A stretch of 48,945 bases of DNA from Bifidobacteriaceae bacterium (GTDB lineage Bacteria; Actinomycetota; Actinomycetes; Actinomycetales; WQXJ01): contig JAISXH010000031.1 in the NCBI GenBank assembly GCA_031270825.1, positions 1 to 48,945 of the forward strand, given 5' to 3'. A program made the position numbers and the translations under genes. The notes under the pieces are model-generated. The model saw only the letters and a list, made by a program, of their open reading frames with translations. It did not search any database and was not told the origin of the DNA. Positions 33,566 to 42,657 of the stretch are shown here, one piece after another (the first letter of the stretch is position 1; each line of letters opens with the position of its first letter).

Positions 33566-34161
33566 GCCGTAAAGCAACAGTCAAACGGGAAACGAGCGAA
33601 TCGTCGGTGCAGGTGACGCTGAACTTGGACGGAGACGGCCAGTCGCGGATCGACACCGGCGTCGGCTTCTACGACCACATGCTGACCGCGTTGGCCCGGC
33701 ATTCGTTGATCGACCTGATTGTCACCGCCAAGGGCGATCTCGATGTCGACGTCCACCACACCGTCGAAGACACCGCGATCGTTCTAGGCCAGGCGTTGAA
33801 GCAAGCCCTGGGGGACAAACGCGGCCTGGCGCGGTTCGGCGAGGCGACCGTGCCCCTGGATGAGGCCCTGGCCCAGGCCGTGATCGACCTGTCGGGTCGG
33901 CCATACTTCGTCCACTCCGGCGAGCCGGAAGGGCTCGCCTTCACGCTCATCGCCGGCCATTTCACCGGCTCGCTAGCGGCGCATGTGTTTGAGTCGCTGG
34001 CCCTCAACGCGGGTTTGACCCTGCACATGCGGGTTCTCGCCGGACGCGACCCGCATCACATTGTCGAAGCGCAGTTCAAGGCCTTGGCGCGGGCTTTGCG
34101 CGCGGCCGTGGAGCCGGATCAGCGAGTCAGCGGAGTGCCTTCGACAAAAGGCTCGCTATGA
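33562..34161 (+). CDS. hisB: Imidazoleglycerol-phosphate dehydratase HisB
   Basis: Manganese enzyme that dehydrates imidazoleglycerol phosphate to imidazole acetol phosphate. At 199 residues it is the monofunctional type without the phosphatase domain. The metal-binding motifs are [30 protein letters not shown] and the second-half counterparts [15 protein letters not shown] and [17 protein letters not shown]. It is joined to both neighbours by ATGA overlaps, so translation is coupled through the operon. Confidence 0.97.
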   Translation: MSRKATVKRETSESSVQVTLNLDGDGQSRIDTGVGFYDHMLTALARHSLIDLIVTAKGDLDVDVHHTVEDTAIVLGQALKQALGDKRGLARFGEATVPLDEALAQAVIDLSGRPYFVHSGEPEGLAFTLIAGHFTGSLAAHVFESLALNAGLTLHMRVLAGRDPHHIVEAQFKALARALRAAVEPDQRVSGVPSTKGSL

Positions 34162-34772
34162 CCACAGCCCCCGATCCGGGCGACTGGGACCAGGCTCTGA
34201 CCGATTTGCTGGCGGCCGAGGAGGCCTCGGCGGACGGGGCCGGGCTGGGCGGTTTCGAGGCTGGCGAACAGGCTCCTGAAGTGGCGGTTCTGGTGCTAGG
34301 CGTGGGCGAGCCGTGGCTGCTGGCCGCGCTGCTGAAAGGACCGCAGATCGCGGCTCGCGCGCTGGCCGCCGAGGGTATTGGGCTGGCGGTCTTGGAGGAC
34401 CCGGCGGAAGAGGCCGCGCTGGAGGCGGCGCGAACGGCATCGGGCACCTTGCGGGGCCAACAGTTGCTGTTGCTCCGGCGGGGCGAATCGGCCGACCCGG
34501 CGGCTGGGGACGTCCAGGCCTACATCTATGTTGACGGCCAGGAAGTTCAACGGGTTTCGCCGGGCCTGGTGTTGGCGCAAGCGCCGCAGTTGCTGGAGGA
34601 CCTGTTGATCGACCCGGCGGCGGCGGCCCGAGCATTAGACCGCGCGATCAGAGTGGCGGATGTCTCGGCGGCGGAGGCGATCGGGATCATCGGGCGCTCG
34701 GTCGGCTCGGCCCGTAAGGCCCGGCGCGGACGCCGGCCGCGCGCGGCGGGCGATTCGGGGGGAACCGCATGA
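34158..34772 (+). CDS. Unknown protein encoded between hisB and hisH
   Basis: A 204-residue acidic protein, Ala/Leu/Glu-rich at first and ending in a basic Arg/Lys/Gly tail. It has ATGA overlaps with hisB before it and hisH after it, so it is surely translated as part of the operon. An approximately 80-residue middle section has alternating hydrophobic strands ([29 protein letters not shown]) that suggest a small alpha/beta fold. I do not recognise the family, and I see no catalytic motif, signal peptide or membrane segment. Its place suggests a role tied to HisB/HisH or merely shared expression. I do not assign a function. Confidence 0.7.
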   Translation: MTTAPDPGDWDQALTDLLAAEEASADGAGLGGFEAGEQAPEVAVLVLGVGEPWLLAALLKGPQIAARALAAEGIGLAVLEDPAEEAALEAARTASGTLRGQQLLLLRRGESADPAAGDVQAYIYVDGQEVQRVSPGLVLAQAPQLLEDLLIDPAAAARALDRAIRVADVSAAEAIGIIGRSVGSARKARRGRRPRAAGDSGGTA

Positions 34773-35605
34773 AGGTTGTGGTCCTCGATTACGGTTTCGG
34801 CAATGTGCGCAGCGCCGTGCGGGCGTTGCGCCGCGTCGGCGCCGAAGTCGAATTGACGGCCGATCCGGTCGCGGTGCTTGAGGCGGACGGCCTGGTCGTG
34901 CCGGGCGTGGGCGCTTTCGCGGCCGTGATGGAGGGGCTGCGGCGCGTTCGCGGGCCGCAGTTGATCGACCGTCGGCTGGCCGGGGGCCGGGGCGTGCTTG
35001 GGATCTGCGTGGGACTGCAGGTCATGTTCGAACGTGGCGAGGAACACGGCCTGGTCAGCGAGGGCTTGGGCCAGTGGCCCGGGGCCGTCACCCGCCTGCG
35101 GGCGCCGGTGGTGCCGCACATGGGCTGGTCGCCGGTCACGCCGCCGCCGCAGACGGCATTGTTCCGAGGGGTCGAAGAGGAACGGTTCTACTTTGTGCAT
35201 TCGTATGCCGCCCAAACGTTTCCCCTAACGGGCGATGCCGTGGGAACAGCAACGGTTCAACCTGCGGTGGCCGCGAGCGGCGCCCGCGGCCCGGAGCTTG
35301 TGGCCGGGAGCGGCGCCCGCGACCCGGAGCTTGTGGCCGGCGCCGCAGACGGGAGTGCGGTCGGGAGTGCAGGCGAGGGCCGGGTGCTCAGGGGGCCCGA
35401 GCCGGCGGGCGGCCGCGATCAGGCTGGCTGGCCGGGGGCGCCCCATCCGTCGCCATTGGCGCCGCCTCTGGTGACTTGGGCGGACCACGGCGGACCGTTT
35501 GTGGCGGCCGTCGAGAACGGCGCGCTTTGCGCCACGCAATTCCACCCCGAAAAGTCCGGCGACGCCGGCGCACACCTCCTCGAGAACTGGATTTGGACCC
35601 TATGA
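34769..35605 (+). CDS. hisH: Imidazole glycerol phosphate synthase glutaminase subunit HisH, with insertion
   Basis: Class I glutamine amidotransferase that feeds ammonia to HisF. The nucleophile Cys is in [11 protein letters not shown] (about residue 76), with [11 protein letters not shown] at the start and the His-Glu pair in [10 protein letters not shown] near the end. HisH is usually about 200-215 residues; this one is 278. The excess is a Gly/Ala/Pro-rich block at about residues 166-232, lying between the last core strands and containing a 33-nt tandem duplication. All three catalytic residues remain. hisF is not in the window. It overlaps priA by four bases. Confidence 0.94.
   Translation: MKVVVLDYGFGNVRSAVRALRRVGAEVELTADPVAVLEADGLVVPGVGAFAAVMEGLRRVRGPQLIDRRLAGGRGVLGICVGLQVMFERGEEHGLVSEGLGQWPGAVTRLRAPVVPHMGWSPVTPPPQTALFRGVEEERFYFVHSYAAQTFPLTGDAVGTATVQPAVAASGARGPELVAGSGARDPELVAGAADGSAVGSAGEGRVLRGPEPAGGRDQAGWPGAPHPSPLAPPLVTWADHGGPFVAAVENGALCATQFHPEKSGDAGAHLLENWIWTL
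35275..35340. repeat. 33-nt in-frame tandem duplication inside hisH
   Basis: Two adjacent 33-base units (35275-35307 and 35308-35340) differ at one base, and a partial third copy may follow. Each encodes an 11-residue unit of the type [11 protein letters not shown]. It forms the start of the inserted block in HisH. Confidence 0.8.
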
Positions 35606-36348
35606 CCGCCTCCCTTGAACTCCTTCCCGCCGTTGATGTGGCCGCTGGCCAGGCCGTCCGTCTAGTGCAGGGCGAAGCCGGCACCGAGACGTTCTACGGC
35701 GACCCGCTGGCCGCCGCCATGGACTGGCAGCGCGGCGGCGCCTCCTGGGTTCACTTGGTCGACCTGGACGCGGCCTTCGGTCGCGGATCGAACGCCTGCC
35801 TGCTCGACGGCGTGGTCGCGGCTCTGGATATCAGGGTCGAGCTTTCGGGCGGCATCCGGGATTCTGACTCGCTGGCTCGCGCGTTGGCCACCGGGGCCAA
35901 CCGGGTCAACATTGGCACCGCCGCGATCGAAGATCCGCAGTGGACCCGCAAGATCCTGGTCGAATACGGCGATCGCGTGGCGATCGGGCTGGATGTTCGC
36001 GGTGAAACCCTGGCCGCCCGGGGTTGGACCCAGGACGGGGGCAACCTCTGGGAAGTGCTGGACCGCCTCAACGCTGACGGCTGTCAGCGTTATGTCGTCA
36101 CCGATGTCTCCCGGGACGGCACCATGACCGGCCCGAACTTGGATTTGCTAGAGGCGGTCTGCGCCCGCACCGACGCGGCTGTGGTGGCCTCCGGAGGCAT
36201 TTCCTCCTTGGCCGACTTGGCGGCCGTGCGCGGACTAGTGCCCCTGGGCGTTGAAGGCGCGATCGTCGGCAAGGCGCTTTACGCCGGCGCGTTCACCCTG
36301 GGCGAGGCGCTCCAGGTGGCCGAAGGCGCCTCGGCGCCACCCGCCTGA
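35602..36348 (+). CDS. priA: Phosphoribosyl isomerase A (HisA/PriA)
   Basis: A (beta/alpha)8-barrel isomerase acting on ProFAR in histidine synthesis. In many actinobacteria it also does the TrpF step of tryptophan synthesis. The 248-residue protein has [20 protein letters not shown] at the start, with the catalytic Asp of strand 1. [17 protein letters not shown] and the second-half phosphate site [13 protein letters not shown] follow, and the second catalytic Asp lies in [15 protein letters not shown]. Lack of a separate trpF cannot be checked here, so dual function is inferred from the clade. ATG 35602 overlaps the hisH stop. Confidence 0.93.
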   Translation: MTASLELLPAVDVAAGQAVRLVQGEAGTETFYGDPLAAAMDWQRGGASWVHLVDLDAAFGRGSNACLLDGVVAALDIRVELSGGIRDSDSLARALATGANRVNIGTAAIEDPQWTRKILVEYGDRVAIGLDVRGETLAARGWTQDGGNLWEVLDRLNADGCQRYVVTDVSRDGTMTGPNLDLLEAVCARTDAAVVASGGISSLADLAAVRGLVPLGVEGAIVGKALYAGAFTLGEALQVAEGASAPPA

Positions 36349-36479
36349 CCCCGAGTTCGGCACGCAATCCCTCGCGTGGGATGGCCGGCGAGTCGGAGGG
36401 GTGACTGAGACCATGCCGCACGCCGCTTGCGGGTGGGGATGGATAACCCGTGTCGAGTCGAAGCGGGCTTGGGAACTGC
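36349..36479. other. priA-infC intergenic region, upstream part
   Basis: The 131 bases after priA contain a weak ATCCC/GGGAT hairpin and a GC-rich stretch, and no gene. The candidate infC promoter lies at its end. Confidence 0.35.
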
Positions 36480-36797
36480 TAAGATGACCGGGACCGACTG
36501 CCGGACTGGGCTTCAACCAGGCCGGCAAGGCGTAAGCGGAGGCCTTAGGCTTCCCACCCGAGCACCCACCGGGCCGCTGGGAAGGTGTTGAACAACATCT
36601 TCCGGCCGTGTTGATGTGGGCCGGCGCAATGCGTTGGCTAACTGAAGCGCGGACACAAGTGCTGTTGGATGATCTGGGCGTCCGTTGAATAGCGGATTGC
36701 CGGGTCTCCTGAAGACTGCGGCCCCAGCCTGGCGGGGGCTGGGTCGAACGAGGTCTGAACCTCCGCGCGCGCCATGGACCACGCGCAAAAGGAGCAG
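36480..36797 (+). promoter_or_regulatory. infC promoter -10 and structured leader
   Basis: TAAGAT at 36480-36485 is a likely -10. It would give a leader of about 310 bases with three clear hairpins: 36580-36603 (11-base arms, one G-U, centred on AA), 36604-36626 (CCGGCC against GGCCGG) and 36723-36743 (CCCAGCC against GGCTGGG). Operons of infC-rpmI-rplT are often controlled by a leader RNA that binds L20 or by IF3 itself, so a regulatory leader is plausible. I cannot assign it to a known leader family. Confidence 0.4.
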
Positions 36798-36800
36798 ATT

Positions 36801-38342
36801 ATCAGCGAACCTCGAATCAATGACCGTATCCGGGTGCCAGAAGTGCGCCTAGTTGGACCCAGCGGGGAGCAAGTCGGAATAGTCAAGCTGGAGGTGGCGC
36901 TGCGGCTGGCCGCAGAAGCCGACCTCGATCTTGTGGAAGTTGCTCCGGACGCGCGGCCGCCCGTCGCCAAGTTGATGGATTACGGCAAGTTCAAGTACGA
37001 GTCGGCCCAGAAGGCCCGCGACGCGCGGCGCAACCAGGCCAACACGGTGCTGAAGGAGATTCGCTTCCGCCTCAAGATCGATCCGCACGATTACGGAACC
37101 AAGAAGGGACATGTTGAGCGCTTCTTGGGCCAGGGCGACAAAGTCAAAGTCATGATCATGTTCCGGGGCCGCGAGCAGTCGCGCCCGGAGTTGGGGATGC
37201 GGCTGCTGCAGAAGCTGGCCGATGAAGTATCCGAGTTGGCAACCGTCGAATCCGCCCCCCGTCAGGACGGCCGCAACATGGTCATGGTGTTGGCGCCGGT
37301 CAAGAAGAAGGCCGCGCGCGCCCAAACTCGCAGACGGTCTCGCGACTCCGATCCTGCGGCAACGGTTGCCGCCAGCCCTAAGACAGATGCCGCTCCCGCT
37401 GTTTTGGTTCCCGCCGATGCCGCCTATGCTTCCGATGCCGCCGACCACGCCGCCGATGCCGTCGATCTCGCCTCTGTTTCCGGCCACGCCGATGCCGCCG
37501 GCCACGCCGATGCCGCCGACCACGCCGATGCCGCCGATGCCGTCGATGGCCCCGGACCCGCCGAACCCGCAGATGACGTCGACGATGTCGATGCCGCCGA
37601 TGTCTCCGCTCCCTCCGATCTTGCCGATGCCGTAGCTGGCGCCGGTCCCGCCGATGCCTCCGCCGCTTCCGCTGGCGCCGGTCCCGCCGGGGACGGCAGT
37701 CCCTCCGCTCCTTCCGATGCAACCGACGCGGCCGATGCCGCAGACTCATCCAGCACCGCCAAGGCCCCGGCCGCGCAAGGCGCCGAGGCTGCTCAGCGCT
37801 CGACTCGATCTCCTGGCGCCCCGGCGCCTGGAGCAGCTGCCGGCGCCAGGACCTCCGCTGGCGCCAGGACCTCCGCTGCTGGCGCCAGGACCTCCGCTGC
37901 CGGCGCCAAGACCGCCGCCGCCGGCGCCAAAGCGCCGGCTTCAGCCGACTCCAATCGCGTGTCCAGCCAACGCGCCCCGTCGTCAACGGGAGGGGCGGGC
38001 CGAGCTGCGACCACGGCATCGGCGGCTGGAGCCGTCCCCAAAACGCCGACCGCTTCCGCGGCCGGAGCCGTCCCTGAAGCCCCGACCGCCGCGGCGGCCG
38101 GCCCAACGCCCAGATCCGCCCCGAAGCCAGCTCCGGGACCGTCCGCCGGCCCCAAGCCGGCGGCCAGGCCCGCCAGGCCCCTGCCTGCGCCGCCCCGGGC
38201 GTCGGCCGAATCGGCGGCCAACAGCGCCAAGGCGAACGGCGCCAGGCCAGGGCCCGGCCCGGCCAAACAACGGCCGAGCAGACAGCGCGCGACCCAATCG
38301 GGCCGGGCGCGATCAACAGAAGAATCGACTAAGGAAAGTTAA
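36801..38342 (+). CDS. infC: Translation initiation factor IF-3 with very long C-terminal tail
   Basis: IF3 binds the 30S subunit and checks start-codon and initiator tRNA pairing. The first 170 residues are complete IF3: [40 protein letters not shown], and the C-domain [14 protein letters not shown] up to [15 protein letters not shown]. The start is probably non-AUG: AAAAGGAG (36787-36794) is followed at good spacing by ATC 36801 or ATT 36798, as expected for a factor that autoregulates through a rare start. ATG 36774 gives 522 residues but has no ribosome binding site. After the core comes an approximately 340-residue tail, first acidic with Asp-Ala-Ala-Asp repeats and then basic Ala/Pro/Arg/Ser-rich. 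IF3 is normally about 180-200 residues. Confidence 0.93.
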   Translation: MSEPRINDRIRVPEVRLVGPSGEQVGIVKLEVALRLAAEADLDLVEVAPDARPPVAKLMDYGKFKYESAQKARDARRNQANTVLKEIRFRLKIDPHDYGTKKGHVERFLGQGDKVKVMIMFRGREQSRPELGMRLLQKLADEVSELATVESAPRQDGRNMVMVLAPVKKKAARAQTRRRSRDSDPAATVAASPKTDAAPAVLVPADAAYASDAADHAADAVDLASVSGHADAAGHADAADHADAADAVDGPGPAEPADDVDDVDAADVSAPSDLADAVAGAGPADASAASAGAGPAGDGSPSAPSDATDAADAADSSSTAKAPAAQGAEAAQRSTRSPGAPAPGAAAGARTSAGARTSAAGARTSAAGAKTAAAGAKAPASADSNRVSSQRAPSSTGGAGRAATTASAAGAVPKTPTASAAGAVPEAPTAAAAGPTPRSAPKPAPGPSAGPKPAARPARPLPAPPRASAESAANSAKANGARPGPGPAKQRPSRQRATQSGRARSTEESTKES

Positions 38343-38346
38343 GGCC

Positions 38347-38541
38347 ATGCCGAAGAACAAGACGCACTCTGGTGCGAAAAAGCGCTTCCGGGTCACCGGA
38401 ACCGGCAAGATCATGCACGAACAGCCCGGGATGCGGCACAATTTCGAATCGAAATCCTCGCGCCGCACCCGCCGACTGTCTGCGGACAAGGTTCTGGCGA
38501 AGGCCGACCGAAAAGACGTCAAACGTCTGTTGGGCCGTTGA
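38347..38541 (+). CDS. rpmI: 50S ribosomal protein L35
   Basis: A 64-residue basic protein starting MPKNKTHSGAKKRFRVTGTG, the L35 signature, and ending in KADRKDVKRLLGR. It is a structural protein of the large subunit. It starts four bases after the infC stop, with AAGGAAAG just upstream, and lies before rplT in the universal infC-rpmI-rplT order. Confidence 0.98.
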   Translation: MPKNKTHSGAKKRFRVTGTGKIMHEQPGMRHNFESKSSRRTRRLSADKVLAKADRKDVKRLLGR

Positions 38542-38567
38542 GGGCGAGAGGATAGAGGAGCAGAACA

Positions 38568-38951
38568 ATGGCACGTGTCAAGAGATCGATCAACGCGCGC
38601 AAGAAGCGCCGGTCCGTCCTCGAGAAGGCTTCTGGCTACCGCGGGCAACGCTCGCGGCTTTATCGCAAGGCCAAGGAGCAGGTCCAACATTCAGGCAACT
38701 ACGCCTACCGGGACCGCAAGGCCCGCAAGGGCGATTTCCGCCGCTTGTGGATTCAACGGATCAACGCGGCGGCTCGCGCCAACGGCATCACCTACAACCG
38801 TTTCATCCAGGGTCTGCGTCTGGCCGAAATCGAGGTCGACCGCCGCATGTTGGCTGAAATCGCCGTCACCGACCCGGCCACTTTCTCCGAATTGGTGGCC
38901 AAGGCCAAGGATGCCCTGCCGGCGGATGTCAACGCGCCGGTGGCAGCCTGA
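38568..38951 (+). CDS. rplT: 50S ribosomal protein L20
   Basis: A 127-residue protein with the L20 pattern [20 protein letters not shown], a conserved middle [24 protein letters not shown] stretch (here [20 protein letters not shown]) and [21 protein letters not shown]20 is needed for early assembly of the large subunit and in many bacteria represses the infC operon. The start has GAGGAG ten bases upstream. A trmH-type gene follows after 163 bases without a recognisable feature. Confidence 0.98.
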   Translation: MARVKRSINARKKRRSVLEKASGYRGQRSRLYRKAKEQVQHSGNYAYRDRKARKGDFRRLWIQRINAAARANGITYNRFIQGLRLAEIEVDRRMLAEIAVTDPATFSELVAKAKDALPADVNAPVAA

Positions 38952-39114
38952 CCTGCTCTCAGCGGGTGCGCAAAGCCCTTCTGATGAGGCAAATCCGGTC
39001 AGATTTGCAGTCGCCGCGAGGAATGCGAAGAACGCGAGTGACGCGCGCGACGCGAAGGACCGGGTGCCAAGCGCGCCGGCCCTCGGGTGGGGCTGAAAGC
39101 GGCGTGGGAAGGTC

Positions 39115-39948
39115 GTGAGAGTGGAGCATGACCGCGCCCCGGCGTTGTCAGGCGCCAGCGCGCTGACCAACGTGGCCTCCGAACGAGTGCGCCGGGTCCG
39201 CCGCCTGGCCAAGCGATCGGCGCGTTCGGAAACCGGGCGCCTGCTGGTCGAAGGCCCGCAGGCATGCCGTGAGGCGGCGCTAGCCGGTCTGGTGGTGGAT
39301 CTCTACCTGACCGCCGATGCCGCCCACGCGCATCCCGAGATCGCCGCGGCCACGGATGAGTCCGGCGGACACATCCATGAGGCCTCGGCCGAATATGTGC
39401 GGGCGATTTCCACCGACGCCCAAGGATTCGTGGCGGTGGCCGGCGACCCCTGGTCGGGTTGGACGGTGGCCCGATCCTTGGACCGACTTGTGCGCTTGGC
39501 GGCGGTGTTCGAGCAGATCAGAGACCCAGGCAACGCCGGGACCGCGATCCGCTCAGCCGATGCGGCCGGGGCGGACTTGGTGGTGTTCGCCGACCAGTCG
39601 GTCGATCCGGCGGCGCCCAAGGTGGTCCGGAGTTCGGCCGGCTCCTATTTTCATCTGCCGGTGGTCCGGGCGGGCATGATCGAAGAGGCGGTGGCACCGC
39701 TGCGGCGAGCCGGCCTGGAGGTGTTGGCGGCTGATGGGGCCGCGGACTTGGCCTTGGGCGCGGCCGTGCTGGAACGGCCGGCCGTGTGGTTGTTCGGGAA
39801 CGAGGTGCGGGGATTGAGCGCGGCGGCGCTGGCGGCGGCGGACCGGTCGATCCGGATTGAGATCCACGGGCGCGCCGAATCCCTCAACGTGGCCATGGCG
39901 GCGACCTTGTGCCTGTACGCGTCGATTGGCCAGCTGCGGGCGGACTGA
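39115..39948 (+). CDS. TrmH/SpoU-family RNA 2'-O-methyltransferase
   Basis: A 277-residue SPOUT enzyme that methylates a ribose 2'-OH in rRNA or tRNA. An N-terminal substrate-binding domain (about residues 15-105) contains RLLVEGPQACREA. The catalytic knot has motif 1 EQIRDPGNAGTAIRSADAAG, motif 2 VWLFGNEVRGLS and motif 3 RAESLNVAMAATLCLY. The target is not certain; this subgroup is often encoded after rplT and before pheS in actinobacteria. Here pheST do not follow. GTG 39115 is used; a second GTG six bases on is possible. Confidence 0.9.
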   Translation: MRVEHDRAPALSGASALTNVASERVRRVRRLAKRSARSETGRLLVEGPQACREAALAGLVVDLYLTADAAHAHPEIAAATDESGGHIHEASAEYVRAISTDAQGFVAVAGDPWSGWTVARSLDRLVRLAAVFEQIRDPGNAGTAIRSADAAGADLVVFADQSVDPAAPKVVRSSAGSYFHLPVVRAGMIEEAVAPLRRAGLEVLAADGAADLALGAAVLERPAVWLFGNEVRGLSAAALAAADRSIRIEIHGRAESLNVAMAATLCLYASIGQLRAD

Positions 39949-40005
39949 TCGGCTCCGCAGGCTCCCGGGCCTGGCCCGGCTCTTTCGGCCAGGGCGCGGG
40001 GTGGA

Positions 40006-40017
40006 TAGCATTGGCGT
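40006..40017 (+). promoter_or_regulatory. Leaderless promoter -10 of the Big2 protein gene
   Basis: TAGCAT (40006-40011), six bases, ATG 40018. Confidence 0.5.
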
Positions 40018-41427
40018 ATGCGCTGCCCACGATGCCAAGCCTCGTTGCCTCCGAACGCTTCTAACTGTCCCCAATGCGGCTTGCCGACATCGGCGATGGC
40101 TCCAGAACCGGTCACCCAGTTAACGCATCCGGCAACGGCGCCCCCTGAGGCGGCGAAGAAGCGGACCAGGCCGAAGACTCTGACCATCATTCTGGCGGCC
40201 GTGATCGCGCTGCTGCTCGGGGCCGGGGCCGCCTTCGGCCTCAACGCGGTGACGGCCAAGTCGGTCAGCGCAGAGTTCGGCAAGCTGGTGTTGGTTGGCG
40301 ACTCGATCGCGATCGCCCCTGGCCAAAGCGTCGACGTGAAACTGCTGAGCGAGCCGAAGACGCTGTTCATGGACACACTGTCGCTGACCTCGAGCCGGCC
40401 CTCGGTCTTGGAGGTGGCGGATAAGAACGGCAAGACCACGATCAAGGGTGTCAAGACCGGCGAGGCGAACTTGACCGTCAGCTCTTCGCAGCGCAATGCC
40501 TCCAAGACCTATCGGTTCATCGTGTCGGATCCGCCCGAGGCAATAGCGGGTCTGCCGGAGGAACTGATCCTTGACATTGACGAGGTCTTCGCGCTCGAAC
40601 CGATCCTGGAGCCGGCCGATTCGGCCTATCCGATCGGCTTTGAATCCTCCGATGAAGCAATCGTGTCCGTCAACGACGACGGCGAACTGACCGGGCATGC
40701 GAAGGGGACCGCGACTATCACCGTGTCCAGTGGCGACATCACCCAGGAAGTCGCCATCGACGTGCACCGGCTGGTCCAAGCGGTCAGCTTGCCGGACGCC
40801 AGCGTCGAATTGCTGCCCGGCCAGACTTACCAAATCGAAGCGGCCGTGGAGCCCGGCGACGCCCAAGATAAGACCGTGTCTTACCAGACCGACGATCCGA
40901 CCTCGGCGATGGTCAGTGAGAGCGGACTGGTCACCGCGGTCTGGGACGATCTTTCGAGCTATTACACGTACATCACCGTGACCTCAGCCGACGGCCCTGA
41001 GGCCGTCTTGACGGTGGAGGTGAACAATCCCTACCGCGTCGAGCCGGGCGACGGCCCGGAGGACATTCCCGCCACCAGCTACGAGGTCACGCCGATGATT
41101 TTCGACACCGCCGTGCCCAACTGCACTGGTCTGACCGTCGAATATGGTGTCACCGAGGCGTCTAGCAGCGGCTACTTGAGCGAACTGAGGAACGGCAGTT
41201 TCGATGTCTGGGTGATTGGCACCTCTGGCAGTTGGACCAAGGTCGGTTCTTTCTCCATGGGTGGCAAGGAGGAGCAGACGGCGGACATCACCTTCGAGGC
41301 CCGCACAATCGCGCGGGTGGGCGTGGTGCCGTCCTCCGCCACTGGATCCGGCACCAGCTGGCGGTCCAGCCTGGGCATCACGGCGATCGTGTTCGCCGGC
41401 CAGCCGGCCCTTCCCGGCGACACCTGA
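40018..41427 (+). CDS. Zinc-ribbon, single-pass membrane protein with bacterial Ig-like (Big2) domains
   Basis: A 469-residue protein of unusual layout. A zinc ribbon (CPRCQASLPPNASNCPQCG, residues 3-21) comes first, then a basic/Pro linker and one membrane helix (TLTIILAAVIALLLGAGAAF, about 54-75). The rest should be outside the cell. Two or three Big2-like domains follow (about 95-345) with recurring ATITVSSGDITQEVAIDV-type strands and GLVTA/GELTG turns, and a distinct C-terminal beta-rich domain (about 355-465). A zinc ribbon plus one helix recalls proteins that sense or stabilise at the envelope, but no function can be assigned. The start is supported by TAGCAT six bases upstream. Confidence 0.8.
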   Translation: MRCPRCQASLPPNASNCPQCGLPTSAMAPEPVTQLTHPATAPPEAAKKRTRPKTLTIILAAVIALLLGAGAAFGLNAVTAKSVSAEFGKLVLVGDSIAIAPGQSVDVKLLSEPKTLFMDTLSLTSSRPSVLEVADKNGKTTIKGVKTGEANLTVSSSQRNASKTYRFIVSDPPEAIAGLPEELILDIDEVFALEPILEPADSAYPIGFESSDEAIVSVNDDGELTGHAKGTATITVSSGDITQEVAIDVHRLVQAVSLPDASVELLPGQTYQIEAAVEPGDAQDKTVSYQTDDPTSAMVSESGLVTAVWDDLSSYYTYITVTSADGPEAVLTVEVNNPYRVEPGDGPEDIPATSYEVTPMIFDTAVPNCTGLTVEYGVTEASSSGYLSELRNGSFDVWVIGTSGSWTKVGSFSMGGKEEQTADITFEARTIARVGVVPSSATGSGTSWRSSLGITAIVFAGQPALPGDT

Positions 41428-41572
41428 TCGGCCCCCGCGGCGGGAACGCCGCCGGCGTCTGGGCGGGTGTGAGCCCAGGGCGCCGATGCCGTCGGCCCGA
41501 GTTTTCGGGTTGCCGCCAGTTCGCAGGGGTTCGCGTGCAGGGCGAGTAACCCCGGGCGCAGACCCAGGGGTG

Positions 41573-41597
41573 GGCCGGGGTCGCGGTGACCCCGGCC
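41573..41597. terminator. GC-rich hairpin between convergent genes
   Basis: GGCCGGGGTC and GACCCCGGCC form a perfect 10-base stem around a 5-base loop. They lie in the 195-base gap between the ends of the Big2 gene and the aldo/keto reductase gene. There is no T-tract, as is frequent in actinobacterial terminators. Confidence 0.5.
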
Positions 41598-41622
41598 TGA
41601 GTCCCTGCGGGACGCCGCCGGT

Positions 41623-42657
41623 CTACCAGGCGTAAGCCCAGGGCCCGGTGGCGCTCTCGGCGCCCGGATCCGCGCCCGAGCCGGGGTCGCCAGGACCGGG
41701 GAAAATCTCATCCAGAGCGGCCAGCAAGTCGGCGTCGAGTTTGATCTCCGGCACCACCAGCGTTTGCGTCAATTGCTCCGGGGTCCTCGGCCCGATGATC
41801 GGCGCGGTCACCACAGGATTGGCCAAAGTCCAAGCCAGTGCCAGATTGGCGGGGCTGTGGCCAGCCGCGGCGGCCAACTCGTGGAAGCGTTCCAAGCGGG
41901 CCCGCACGCCGCTGTCCAGGCTGGCGCCGGCCTCAGCCGAACGCTGGCCGCCCTGGCCGTCAAGCGCATGGCCACCCAATAGTCCCCCCGCCAGGGGTGA
42001 CCACGGGATGACTCCGAGCCCCAACTCCAGCGCCGCTGGCAGGACTTCAAGTTCCGGCTGGCGGGTCAACAGCGAGTACTTGTGCTGCTCTGAGACCAGA
42101 CCCAAGAAGTGCCGCGACTGGGCGGCCTGCTGGGCCCAGCAGAGGTGCCGGGCGCCGAAGTTGGACGAGCCGGCGTAGACCACTTTGCCAGCCGAGATCA
42201 GATCCTCGAAGGCGCCCCAGACCTCTTCCCAGGGCGCATGGGGGTCGATGTGATGCATTTGGTACAGCTCGATGTGGTCGGTTTGGAGGCGCCTGAGCGA
42301 GGCCTCGACCGAGCGCTTGATCTTGTAGGCGGAGTAACCGCCCTCGTCATTGGGGCCGTCCAGCGGATTGGCCATGGGGTTGTACACCTTGGTGGCGAGA
42401 ACCACCCGTTCGCGGCGCTCGTCGCCAAGGGCGAACCAGCGCCCGATGATCTCCTCGGTCCAGCCATGATGGGCCTGCGGACGGTCGCCCCAGCCGCCAT
42501 AGACGTTGGCTGTGTCGAAGAAGGTCAATCCCGCCTCCAGGGCGGTGTCCATGATGCGATAGGCGTCCTTCTCCGCCGTGTGCGGTCCGAAGTTCATGGT
42601 GCCGAGGCAAAGACGCGATACTTTGAGGCCGGTCCGGCCGAGGTGGGTGTACAGCAC
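41623..42657 (-). CDS. Aldo/keto reductase
   Basis: A 344-residue NADPH-dependent oxidoreductase of the aldo/keto reductase superfamily with a TIM-barrel fold. The catalytic tetrad is visible as Asp in FFDTANVYG, Tyr in the same segment, Lys in VVLATKV and His in YQMHHIDP. The cofactor-binding end shows GSSNFG and IIGPRTPEQL. It resembles the YajO/YghZ-like group that acts on small carbonyls, but the substrate is unknown. GTG 42657 is preceded by AGGAG. It is alone on the minus strand between two plus-strand blocks. Confidence 0.92.
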   Translation of the reverse strand: MLYTHLGRTGLKVSRLCLGTMNFGPHTAEKDAYRIMDTALEAGLTFFDTANVYGGWGDRPQAHHGWTEEIIGRWFALGDERRERVVLATKVYNPMANPLDGPNDEGGYSAYKIKRSVEASLRRLQTDHIELYQMHHIDPHAPWEEVWGAFEDLISAGKVVYAGSSNFGARHLCWAQQAAQSRHFLGLVSEQHKYSLLTRQPELEVLPAALELGLGVIPWSPLAGGLLGGHALDGQGGQRSAEAGASLDSGVRARLERFHELAAAAGHSPANLALAWTLANPVVTAPIIGPRTPEQLTQTLVVPEIKLDADLLAALDEIFPGPGDPGSGADPGAESATGPWAYAW

